Source: an uncultured Coriobacteriaceae bacterium (lineage in GTDB: Bacteria > Actinomycetota > Coriobacteriia > Coriobacteriales > QAMH01). Taken from it: a DNA stretch of 17,830 nucleotides. Positions 7,632-14,932 of the stretch are shown here, piece after piece. The translations under genes and the position numbers were made by a program. The stretch is from positions 1 through 17,830 of the forward strand of contig CACZSV010000151.1 of the NCBI GenBank assembly GCA_902783925.1, written 5' to 3'. The stretch's first letter is position 1; every line of letters starts with the position of its first letter. A model generated the notes under the pieces. The model worked only from the letters and a program-made list of their open reading frames with translations. It was not told the DNA's origin and did no database searches.

Positions 7632-8984
7632 TCACATTCCATATGATGCTTCGTTATATGCGGCGACATATGCGCGTATTTCTTTTTCGAGAGGGGTATC
7701 CATTCCCTGGCCTGCTGTGCTGACAACTCGTTCTACAGAGACGGTCTGTGCGTAGACGTTGCCCTTGGCCACGCATTGATCCCCCGTGATGACGCCGATG
7801 CAGCGGACAAACGATGTGATAAGCGAGGTCAGAGGCCCGGGGCCCCACACGCTCTCTTTAGCGACTAGCGGCGCATAGGCGACGACTGTTTCTCCCTGGC
7901 GCCATGTTATCGTCCCGACGGTGTCGCCCGTTGCCACGCCATCCGGCAGATCCGATATACGCACATCGATTGAGATGTCGCCATTAAAATCAAGCACCAT
8001 TCCGCTAACGTCTTCTGCAACGCCCGCTTTGACTGTTCTATCGAGATAGCCGCTCATCGGAGCGTCGACGAGCACCTGGTCAGATGTCGCAAGCGAATAC
8101 GAACGGTAGTGCGTGAACCCCCAGTCAAGAAGTTTGTAGGCATCGATAAAACGCTGCACCTCGTCTGGGCAGTTGAGGACGACGGCGTACAGCTCAACAC
8201 CGTCTTTGCTGGCCGCTGCAGAAAGGCATTGCCCGGCTTTGCTCGTGTAACCTGTCTTGATGCCGATGCAGGGATCCCAAGTCGCGAGTAGTGCATTCGT
8301 GGTCATCAATTCACGTGATTCGCCATTGAGCGTCAGCGTGCATGTCTTTTCGCCTACGATCTGCCTGAATGTATCGTCTCGCATGCCGTAGCGAATGATG
8401 ACGCTGATATCCGCCGCGCTCGAATAGTGGTTATCAGCGTCGAGACCGTGCGGGTTCTCGAAATGGGTGTTGGCGAGGCCCATTTGCTTTGCCTTAGCGT
8501 TCATCATATCGACAAAGGCGCTCTCGCTTCCCGCAATTCCTTCGGCAATCGCCATGGACGCATCGTTGCCCGAATGGATGAGCAATCCCTGCAAAAGATC
8601 GTAAAGAGAGACCTTCTGGCCGGCGACGAGCCCGGCGCTTGACTCCCCGACAGATGCAGCATGAGAAGAAACGGTGTAGACATCGTCGAGATTGCCGTTT
8701 TCGAGTGCGACTATAGCCGTCATGGTCTTGGTGATAGAGGCCATCGCCGCCTGTTCATCGCATGCGCGTGACCAGAGCACATTACCATCTTTGTCGACCA
8801 GTATGCCGTTTGTCGCCTCGATTGCGGGTGCCTCGGTGATGTTGAGGCCGCGGTCATTAACCGTGGTGGTGCCGACGATGTCGTTGCCATAAATGACGGC
8901 ATGCGCTTGCAGCGGAAGTGCGAACATGCACAATATGCATAGCGTAAACGCGAGATAGCCGAACAAAAGGTTATGCGCGCGCAT
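7632..8984 (-). CDS. dacA: D-alanyl-D-alanine carboxypeptidase (S11 family, PBP5-like)
   Basis: 450 aa from the ATG at 8984. It has a signal peptide with a likely cut after LPLQAHA (A29). The three penicillin-binding motifs are S83-I-T-K86 (nucleophile and base), S138-G-N140 and K243-T-G245, in the order and spacing of family S11. The C-terminal part (about 295-450) holds a beta-rich domain and a moderately hydrophobic stretch (PLTSLITSFVRCIGVITG) that could anchor it to the outer face of the membrane. It trims the terminal D-Ala from peptidoglycan pentapeptides and so sets cross-linking. An in-frame TTG at 9050 would add 22 polar residues before the signal; ATG 8984 gives a normal signal peptide, though its ribosome site is weak. 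A possible promoter lies just upstream. Confidence 0.93.
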   Translation of the reverse strand: MRAHNLLFGYLAFTLCILCMFALPLQAHAVIYGNDIVGTTTVNDRGLNITEAPAIEATNGILVDKDGNVLWSRACDEQAAMASITKTMTAIVALENGNLDDVYTVSSHAASVGESSAGLVAGQKVSLYDLLQGLLIHSGNDASMAIAEGIAGSESAFVDMMNAKAKQMGLANTHFENPHGLDADNHYSSAADISVIIRYGMRDDTFRQIVGEKTCTLTLNGESRELMTTNALLATWDPCIGIKTGYTSKAGQCLSAAASKDGVELYAVVLNCPDEVQRFIDAYKLLDWGFTHYRSYSLATSDQVLVDAPMSGYLDRTVKAGVAEDVSGMVLDFNGDISIDVRISDLPDGVATGDTVGTITWRQGETVVAYAPLVAKESVWGPGPLTSLITSFVRCIGVITGDQCVAKGNVYAQTVSVERVVSTAGQGMDTPLEKEIRAYVAAYNEASYGM

Positions 8985-9032
8985 ATGATTTACTTGCTCG
9001 GCCTGCCTGCGGTTGATCGCGTTTTGCGAATA

Positions 9033-9060
9033 TGTATATGAATCAATCAAAGTGAACCAA
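9033..9060 (-). promoter_or_regulatory. Possible internal promoter before dacA
   Basis: On the minus strand TTGGTT (9055-9060) and TATACA (9033-9038) are 16 nt apart, in the 78-nt gap between the ACT gene and dacA. It would give a leader of about 40 nt to the ATG at 8984. Both boxes are only partial matches, so this could be chance in AT-rich sequence. Confidence 0.3.
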
Positions 9061-9062
9061 TC

Positions 9063-9482
9063 TCATGCCTTATAGAGGTCTTTGGGATGCAGAACGGTAA
9101 ACCCTGCCTGCTCAAGATACTCGATAGCGGATTCGTCAACTTTGAAAGCGACTGTCGCGCCCTTTTCCGCATCGACGAAACAGTAGCAATATTCGACATT
9201 GACATTGGCTTTCTCGAGGCACTCAAGTACATCTGCCAGACCGCCTGGAACATGCGGCACCTCGACAGCGACAACTTTGGTGATATTCGCTGCAAAGCCG
9301 GCATCGGCGAGTGCTTGGGCGGCGCCGCGCGGATCATCGCAAATGATGCGGGCAACTCCATAGTCGGTTGTATCTGCGAGCGCGAGAGCGTGCATCTGTA
9401 CATCGGCTTGGCCAAGAGCCCGGCACATCGCGGTAAGGCGGCCTTTGGTGTTTTCGAGAAAGACAGTGAGTTGGTCAATCAT
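9063..9482 (-). CDS. Tandem ACT-domain amino acid-binding protein
   Basis: 139 aa, essentially two ACT domains and nothing else (about 1-68 and 70-139). The first begins MIDQLTVFLENTKGRLTAMC and has the usual N-x-x-G-R-L turn between beta-1 and helix 1. The second begins KVVAVEVPHVPGGLADVLEC, with PGGL at the same place. ACT pairs bind small ligands, typically amino acids. Stand-alone proteins of this kind are commonly encoded beside phenylacetate-CoA ligase or indolepyruvate oxidoreductase genes in anaerobes, which suggests sensing or regulation by aromatic amino acids. No DNA-binding domain is present, so any regulation would be through protein contact. The ATG has a strong GGAGGAG site and lies 11 nt after paaK, so the two are surely co-transcribed. 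Confidence 0.9.
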   Translation of the reverse strand: MIDQLTVFLENTKGRLTAMCRALGQADVQMHALALADTTDYGVARIICDDPRGAAQALADAGFAANITKVVAVEVPHVPGGLADVLECLEKANVNVEYCYCFVDAEKGATVAFKVDESAIEYLEQAGFTVLHPKDLYKA

Positions 9483-9493
9483 TGTATCTCCTC

Positions 9494-10792
9494 CTAGTCG
9501 CGCAAATCGACAACGCGGACGGCTTTGCCCTCCGAGCGCTGAATTGTATGCGGCTCGACTACCTTGATGCCGATCTTGATGGCAAGCTCGTCTTTGAGAG
9601 CCTGTTGCAAACGCTTCTGGAGCGCTTCGATCTTGCGAATCTCGTCAATGGGAAAATCAGGCTTGATTTCGATCTTGAGTGTTGCGATGTCGAGTCCGCC
9701 TTCACGGGAAAGCTCAATCTGGTACCAGTCGGCGATTTCGGGAAATGCTGTGCAGACATCTTCGATCTGGCTTGGGAACACATTGACACCGCGAATTATC
9801 ATCATGTCGTCCGTGCGTCCATGGAGGCGGTCAATACGCCTGTGGGTTCTGCCACATGCACAGGTTTCCGGCATAATGCGCGTGATGTCGCGCGTACGGT
9901 AGCGAATAACGGGAGATGCTTCCTTGGTGAGCGTCGTGATGACGAGCTCTCCCCATTCGCCGTCGGGTACTGGCTCGTGCGTCTCCACATCGAGCACTTC
10001 GATGAAGAAATGGTCTTCAGCAACATGCAGCCCTGCCTGCCTGTCACATTCCATGGCAACGCCGGGACCCATGACCTCAGTCAAGCCGTAGACGTCGAAG
10101 ACTTTATAGCCGAGCTTGTCTTCCAGATTCTCGCGGAATTGATCCGAAAACGCTTCCGCACCGTGAATACCGGATTTGAGCGTGAACGCCTTTTTCGGGT
10201 CGAGACCCATCTCGATAGCCGTATCCGCAATATGCATGGCGTAGCTTGGGGTGCAGCATAAGACGGTGGAACCCATGGACTGCAGCACCTTTATCTGACG
10301 CTTCGTGTTGCCCGCTGACATGGGGATGGTCTCGGCGCCAACTGCAAGTCCGCCGTAATGCGCTCCAAGTCCGCCGGTGAACAGACCATAGCCGTAACAT
10401 ACGTGCACGACGTCGTCTTTTCCAGTGCCTGCATAGCCTAAACCACGTGCAAAGCAATCTCCCCATGCATGAATATCGTTTTCCGTATAACCGGAAACCG
10501 TTGCAATACCCGTCGTCCCGCTCGACATGTGGATTTCCTTCACGTCTTCGCGTGGGACGGCAAACAGACCATACGGATACGAGTCGCGCATATCCTGCTT
10601 TGTGGTAAACGGTGCCTTGCGGATGTCCTCGAGGGTCTCGACCGTATAAGGGTCGAAGGCGACTTTGTCGAAGGATTCCTTATAAAACGGGATGTTCTCG
10701 TAACATGTGATAGCGGTTTGCTTGAGGCGCTCGAGCTGGAGTTCTTCCAACTCGTCGCGGTTCATATGGGTTATCTCGTCTTGATACGCCAT
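9494..10792 (-). CDS. paaK: Phenylacetate-CoA ligase (AMP-forming)
   Basis: 432 aa, the usual PaaK length. Motifs: P-loop variant SSGTTGIATVSGY (90-102), YGLTEVMGPG (235-244), RYRTRDIT (298-305), CACGRTHRRIDRLHGRTDDM (311-330), RGVNVFPSQIED (334-345), and C-terminal lysine K423 in SEGKAVRVVD. It makes aryl-acetyl-CoA from an aryl-acetate (phenylacetate, indoleacetate or hydroxyphenylacetate) with ATP and CoA. In an anaerobe with iorAB the product can be reductively carboxylated to the aryl-pyruvate and then to the amino acid. No aerobic paaABCDE genes are in view. Start: ATG at 10792 follows GAAGGGTGAT and gives the conserved N-terminus; the frame extends to 10879 but with non-conserved sequence. 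Perfect TTGACA at 10890-10895 (minus) may be part of its promoter, but no good -10 box follows. Confidence 0.93.
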   Translation of the reverse strand: MAYQDEITHMNRDELEELQLERLKQTAITCYENIPFYKESFDKVAFDPYTVETLEDIRKAPFTTKQDMRDSYPYGLFAVPREDVKEIHMSSGTTGIATVSGYTENDIHAWGDCFARGLGYAGTGKDDVVHVCYGYGLFTGGLGAHYGGLAVGAETIPMSAGNTKRQIKVLQSMGSTVLCCTPSYAMHIADTAIEMGLDPKKAFTLKSGIHGAEAFSDQFRENLEDKLGYKVFDVYGLTEVMGPGVAMECDRQAGLHVAEDHFFIEVLDVETHEPVPDGEWGELVITTLTKEASPVIRYRTRDITRIMPETCACGRTHRRIDRLHGRTDDMMIIRGVNVFPSQIEDVCTAFPEIADWYQIELSREGGLDIATLKIEIKPDFPIDEIRKIEALQKRLQQALKDELAIKIGIKVVEPHTIQRSEGKAVRVVDLRD

Positions 10793-10898
10793 ATCACCCT
10801 TCTTTCTGTTTCCTGTCCATCTCTTATAATCGAGGAAGGTCATCCCGTTTTCTGCTCTCACGATGTGTAAGCAGAACACCTTTCCGCGTTGTCAAATT

Positions 10899-13400
10899 CT
10901 ATGGTGCACTCGCCTCCGCAGGCGCAGACGGAGTTGTAGCATCTGCGCTTGGCGCAGCTTGTGAGACTGCGGGGCCGTCGGCAATGATTTCGTTTTGCGG
11001 GGAGTAGTTCGAATGGAAGGTTACATCATGCAGCACCGTTCCATTGGCTGCGGTACACAGGTATCGAATATCTATGCTTCTGCCATCTTGGCCTGATTGA
11101 ATTTTCTTCGAGGTTCCGGCGGGGAGCGAGGCGTCCGTTTCGTGGACAGTCTTGTATTTGTCGCCATCTTTCCACTGTCCTCGCTGGCAATCTACAGTAC
11201 GTCCGTCTTTCGTACCCCAGAACGAAACAACGACATCGTCTCCGTACGCATCGGCGGTGATGAGGATGTAGGTATTCATATCGTTGGTCCACACGAGATC
11301 AGGCGTCTCCCAGGATACCGTCGCATCAGCAAAACCGTCCTCATCGTAGGATTCGATATAGAAATCATGGTTGGTGCGCTTGTCGATATCAAGTCCTGAG
11401 AAGCACGCACAGTTAAAGACGCAGGTCGCTACCTGACAGATGCCGCCGCCAAGCTGGTCTTCGTGCTTGCCATTGATGATAACCGGAGCGGTCTGGAAGC
11501 CTTTTTCTGCCGTTCGCTCGCCAGTCGTGCCATTAAACGACCAGGTTGCGCCTGGGGCGACGAGCGAGTTATTGATGAGATCGCAGAGCAGGCGTATGTT
11601 CCCAATGCGCTCAGATGTTCCAGAGAGCGGAATCGTCCATGTCGCAAGGCGCTCGGTAATTCCCATGCTGCGAGCCATCTCGGTGGTGAAATGTGGTTGA
11701 ATTGTCGTGTCGACAAGGGAAATCGTTCGATTTGAGAGCGTACCGTCCTGCGTTCCAAAGATAAGGTCTTGGGCAGCAAGTGCCGCAGCAGCCCGGTCGG
11801 GTCCATGGCCTTCGATGCTATCGACAATGACGACTGCTCCCGAGCTCGTATCGAAGGATGCATCAACTGCGCCTCCCATTGCGGCATCTCCTAGAATCTC
11901 GACGAGGTAGGCGTCCATCTTTGCCTGGTCTATATACGACTGAAGCACGTAGCCAGATTGGCTGTCCGTGCCAGCTGAAACATCGTAGATAGGAACCGTC
12001 TCGTCCGTGACCGGTTCGACCTTCTGTGTCCCATTGCCAAACACTAAAAGCGTATTCGGCTCCAGAACGCTCGTGCTTAAAAGATTGCCAAGCTCGTTTT
12101 TAGTAAGCGTCCAAGAGCTCGTGTTATAGGTAATCGTCACATCCTGTGCAATGGCCTGTGTCGTGTAGTCGGCGAGCTTCTTTGCCGTACCGGCGGTAAT
12201 GTGCATCTTGTCAATTTTCATCGGGATGATGCAGTAGTTCCCGCTTGTCTTGAACGCCGCCTGTGAATAATTCGATATGAACTGGTTTTTATCTACCGAA
12301 AGACCGTCGGTTCCCGGTATCACGGAGGCGACGCCGTTTTCAACGGAGATATTGCTATCGACAATGGGGTCACCGATGATGCCGTTGATTTCAGAGACCA
12401 GGGCGTTATAGCGCTCATCGCTCACGGAAACATTCGCCTCGAGGTCCTTTCCTCCAAACCAGGCGCCGAATCTATCTGCAACGATGTTTCCCTCGCGACC
12501 AACCGCGTACGCCTGCCCTGCAAGCTCATCGCCGTTGATGTAAGCGCCGATCGTATCTGCAGTAATTGTCCATTTATCGGTTACGCCGTCTCCGTTTACA
12601 TCCGCCCCGGCAGTCTCTTCGATATACCCCGCCTCTGCTGAAGCATCCGATTTCGTTCCCGCTCCATCAGCTGTCGCTATGGAATTGTTCTCGTATAAGG
12701 TGATACGCGTTTCCTGAATTTTCGGGTTGAGTGTATCGACGAGCTTCGCCGATGCATCTTTGCGTGTCATGCCCCCGACGTCAACGCCTTGCACACGTAC
12801 GCCAGGATGAATTCTGCCAAACGAAGAGCCGATATCTATAGCACAGTACCCGAGCACAATAACGACGATGACGATCAGGGGTACCATGATGCGCGGATGA
12901 GCGCTCACGAGATTAACAAACGCGTTCGAGCTCTTTTTGTTCCGGGTATGCGGTTGTTTGCTTGCAGACGAGGAGACGTTTCTCGAGGTCGTGCGCGAAG
13001 CTCTCGTTGTGCTTGCCGTCGCCCTTCTAGACGCCGATATCTGATACGTGCGAGCGTTGGCGTGGGTCGTACCTGAAACGCGCTTTGCAGAAGAGGTTCC
13101 CGCGCGTTTAGAGGTCGATTTCGTCATTTTGGTCGAAGCGGTGGCGGAACGCGTATATGAAAGCCTGCCCTTTTCGGCCTGAGCTGCATTTTTGGATGCA
13201 AGTGAAAACTTCTTGGAGCTGAGCTGAGGGGCAATCTCACCGTTGTTCTTCGAGCTAGACGACCGAGAGTTCGGGTTCGAGTTGCGTTTCGAAGCAGATG
13301 TCGATTTAGGCGCCTTTCGCGTCGTCGGCCTTTTCCCATTCGAAGTATGGGACGTGCTCTTGCGCTGCCCTGTATTCTTGTTTTCGTTCTCTCGTGTCAC
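10899..13400 (-). CDS. VanW family cell-wall protein with G5 domain and basic Ser/Thr-rich cytoplasmic tail
   Basis: 833 aa. Residues 1-165 are low-complexity, rich in Ser, Thr, Lys, Arg and Asn with almost no acidic residues after the first few, and should be disordered and cytoplasmic. One transmembrane helix follows (about 171-189), so the rest is outside. The outer part has two regions resembling the peptidoglycan-binding PG_binding_4 family (about 200-400 and 410-560). A VanW domain follows (about 580-715), with PGATWSFNGTTGERTAEKGF and LGGGICQVATCVFN, then a G5-like domain (about 745-810) and an Ala/Pro/Ser tail. A calcium-loop-like DVNGDGVTD sits at 267-275. VanW proteins occur in Gram-positive walls, but their reaction is unknown. 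GTG at 13400 is the only upstream start, as an in-frame stop precedes it; the ribosome site is weak (AAGAG). It appears to be transcribed from the 271-nt spacer before it. Confidence 0.88.
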   Translation of the reverse strand: MTRENENKNTGQRKSTSHTSNGKRPTTRKAPKSTSASKRNSNPNSRSSSSKNNGEIAPQLSSKKFSLASKNAAQAEKGRLSYTRSATASTKMTKSTSKRAGTSSAKRVSGTTHANARTYQISASRRATASTTRASRTTSRNVSSSASKQPHTRNKKSSNAFVNLVSAHPRIMVPLIVIVVIVLGYCAIDIGSSFGRIHPGVRVQGVDVGGMTRKDASAKLVDTLNPKIQETRITLYENNSIATADGAGTKSDASAEAGYIEETAGADVNGDGVTDKWTITADTIGAYINGDELAGQAYAVGREGNIVADRFGAWFGGKDLEANVSVSDERYNALVSEINGIIGDPIVDSNISVENGVASVIPGTDGLSVDKNQFISNYSQAAFKTSGNYCIIPMKIDKMHITAGTAKKLADYTTQAIAQDVTITYNTSSWTLTKNELGNLLSTSVLEPNTLLVFGNGTQKVEPVTDETVPIYDVSAGTDSQSGYVLQSYIDQAKMDAYLVEILGDAAMGGAVDASFDTSSGAVVIVDSIEGHGPDRAAAALAAQDLIFGTQDGTLSNRTISLVDTTIQPHFTTEMARSMGITERLATWTIPLSGTSERIGNIRLLCDLINNSLVAPGATWSFNGTTGERTAEKGFQTAPVIINGKHEDQLGGGICQVATCVFNCACFSGLDIDKRTNHDFYIESYDEDGFADATVSWETPDLVWTNDMNTYILITADAYGDDVVVSFWGTKDGRTVDCQRGQWKDGDKYKTVHETDASLPAGTSKKIQSGQDGRSIDIRYLCTAANGTVLHDVTFHSNYSPQNEIIADGPAVSQAAPSADATTPSAPAEASAP

Positions 13401-13619
13401 GTGCTCTTATGATGCCCTTCGTTACAACATACGTAACCATGAAGAATACCACCATCTACCCGCAAAAACACCGACAGAAGAGAAACAGCATCGATTTTTT
13501 ACAAGCTGTCATCTAATGCAAGAAACGAGGTCTTTTCACAAGGGGTATTCTGGAGATTTCTCAGGTATTTCTTGTAGCTTAACCCAGAAGGCAATTATCT
13601 CGGAGGGTTTGTCTGCAGG

Positions 13620-13690
13620 GTGCGGGCTACAGCCCCCGCGCGATAGCCGTCGTCCCGCGGGACCGGGCGCGCTAAAGCGCGCCCCTACGG
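13620..13690. repeat. GC-rich palindrome cluster (REP-like) across the pgsA 3' end
   Basis: Three palindromes lie within 71 nt. GCGGG/CCCGC (13622-13639) has an alternative inner stem GGGCT/AGCCC. GTCCCGCGGGAC (13652-13663) is a perfect 12-nt palindrome. GGGCGCGC/GCGCGCCC (13665-13684) has a 4-nt loop. The third hairpin contains the TAG stop of pgsA and its last codons. There is no T tract, so it is not a classical intrinsic terminator. The sharp rise in GC over the flanking spacer suggests an inserted repeat or an RNA-stabilising 3' end. Confidence 0.6.
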
Positions 13691-14313
13691 GCTCGCAGCA
13701 TCTGTGCCCCGCGTACAGCATAGATGCAAAAGGCGATAACCGAACAAATAATGCCAGCGTAGATAAACCAGATGCCAAGCTGTGCCGGCTCGCTTCCAAA
13801 ACCCGGAAGCCATGCGGGTGCTCCTTCGATGCCGAGCCCGGGGACTTGTGGCATGCCGAGCAGTAGAAAACAGAACCCGAACATGAGAAATGCGGTGGCG
13901 AATTTACCGACATAAACAACGGGCGGGACCTCTCCAACTGTCGAAAGCAGATATTTGCCGCCTAACAGCAAAAGACAGTCACGCACAATGAGGAAGATGA
14001 GAATCCAAAGGGGCAAATCCCCGAGCAGAAATACAGACACAACACCAACGGCAATGAGGAGTCGATCGACAAACGGATCGAAAAGCTTTCCAAGCTTAGA
14101 TACTTGATGGGTCCGCCGTGCGACCTGGCCGTCGACCCAGTCTGTGGAGGCGGCAATTGCGAAAACGACCAACGCGGCGAACCTATATGGCGTGAAAAAG
14201 AGAAGCCAGACAAAAAGCGGTAGCAAGAGCAGACGCACGAGCGTGATGACATTGGGCGCGGTCAGCACCTTGTCGAGCACCTCTTCATCGTTTGTTGATT
14301 CGGTATCAGCCAT
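13672..14313 (-). CDS. pgsA: CDP-diacylglycerol-glycerol-3-phosphate 3-phosphatidyltransferase
   Basis: 213 aa, an integral membrane CDP-alcohol phosphatidyltransferase. The full family signature DxxDGxxAR(x8)GxxxDxxxD is present, starting DWVDGQVARR and ending GKLFDPFVD; these Asp residues bind the metal ions and the substrate. Several hydrophobic helices surround it (for example LVRLLLLPLFVWLLFF before it and LWILIFLIVRDCLLLL after it). It makes phosphatidylglycerophosphate, the first committed step to phosphatidylglycerol and cardiolipin. PgsA is preferred over CDP-alcohol transferases for other head groups because of size and the long N-terminal helix, but subfamily cannot be settled by eye. 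The last residues, RRGAL, are encoded within a palindrome. The start has only a weak, distant AAGG. About 150 nt separate it from echF, and I see no clear promoter or terminator there, so read-through from ech is possible. Confidence 0.88.
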   Translation of the reverse strand: MADTESTNDEEVLDKVLTAPNVITLVRLLLLPLFVWLLFFTPYRFAALVVFAIAASTDWVDGQVARRTHQVSKLGKLFDPFVDRLLIAVGVVSVFLLGDLPLWILIFLIVRDCLLLLGGKYLLSTVGEVPPVVYVGKFATAFLMFGFCFLLLGMPQVPGLGIEGAPAWLPGFGSEPAQLGIWFIYAGIICSVIAFCIYAVRGAQMLRARRGAL

Positions 14314-14355
14314 TCTATCGATCAGACCTTAGGTTACATCCATCATGAACGCATA

Positions 14356-14376
14356 CATACGCGCTCCCATACGCGC
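14356..14376. repeat. Short direct repeat in the pgsA leader
   Basis: CATACGCGC occurs twice (14356-14364 and 14368-14376), 12 nt apart start to start, with a partial third copy (GCATAC, 14351-14356). It lies 43-63 nt upstream of the pgsA start. Such spacing could bind a regulator, but the repeat is short. Confidence 0.35.
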
Positions 14377-14462
14377 CGAATCAAGGCTGGAGTATGAGAG
14401 CGCATGCAAGCGCAATTACGTACGCGACTATCCTATCATTACTTGAGGCAATCTGAGGGGCA

Positions 14463-14927
14463 TCACGATTCTGGTACGTCTTCTTTCGCCCGTGCCTCCT
14501 TCGCGGCTTTCGCCGCCGCTGCTTTTGCAGCAGCTTGTGCTTTTTTCTCGGCCTCGCGGCGGGCCTTCTCTTCCTTTTCTTCCGGCGTGAGCTCGTACAC
14601 ACGCGATTCTTTGGCATTCGTCGTGATAGAAGGGCGTTCCTGCATCATTTTCAAATCGTGCTTGGGGCAGGAACGTACGCATGAATCGCATGCGACACAC
14701 TTATACGGGAAATATTCCCATCGTGATTCGTTGCGGTCTACAACAATGCTGTCGGCAGGGCACTTGCGTTGGCACAACCCGCAGAAAATGCAATCGTGGA
14801 TGTCGATCATGTCGATCTGACCGCGCGTACGCTCGAACGGCTCGCGTTTCTCATATGGATAACGGCGTGTGGGCGCTTTCTTGAAGAGGCTTTTGAGCGT
14901 CATGCCGCCTAATTTGAATACACCCAT
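14463..14927 (-). CDS. echF: Ech-type hydrogenase polyferredoxin subunit (NuoI-like)
   Basis: 154 aa with two [4Fe-4S] cluster motifs: C46-x2-C49-x2-C52-x3-C56-P and C77-x2-C80-x2-C83-x3-C87-P. These follow an N-terminal segment (MTLKSLFKKAP...ERTRGQI) typical of the NuoI/EchF/HycF family. The subunit passes electrons between soluble ferredoxin and the proximal cluster in EchC. Residues about 114-148 form a highly charged Ala/Lys/Glu helix rich in AxAKAA patterns, which is not part of the core and may be a coiled coil or docking tail. ATG 14927 begins 5 nt after the echE stop; AAAGG 8 nt before it is a suitable ribosome site that overlaps the end of echE. Last gene of the ech run. Confidence 0.92.
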   Translation of the reverse strand: MGVFKLGGMTLKSLFKKAPTRRYPYEKREPFERTRGQIDMIDIHDCIFCGLCQRKCPADSIVVDRNESRWEYFPYKCVACDSCVRSCPKHDLKMMQERPSITTNAKESRVYELTPEEKEEKARREAEKKAQAAAKAAAAKAAKEARAKEDVPES

Positions 14928-14932
14928 CTCCC

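Noticed and set aside
9482..10261. Plus-strand open frame of 259 codons
   Set aside because: Antisense to paaK, which has every expected motif; translation looks like no known family.
10864..10895. Perfect TTGACA (minus strand, 10890-10895) upstream of paaK as a promoter
   Set aside because: No -10 box with more than three matches lies 16-19 nt downstream; kept only as a remark under paaK.
10899..13400. VanW gene as a vancomycin resistance determinant
   Set aside because: No vanRS, vanH, vanA/B or vanX genes are present; VanW-domain proteins are widespread in Gram-positive walls without resistance.
13401..13619. Possible promoters and a GTTAC/GTAAC inverted repeat in the vanW leader
   Set aside because: The best -10 candidate (extended TGGTATTCT) lacks a -35 box and the inverted repeat is only 5 bp; vanW must start in this spacer but I cannot place the promoter.
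13243..13866. Plus-strand frame across the vanW-pgsA spacer
   Set aside because: It overlaps both vanW and pgsA antisense, and crosses the palindrome cluster; no ribosome site or family likeness.
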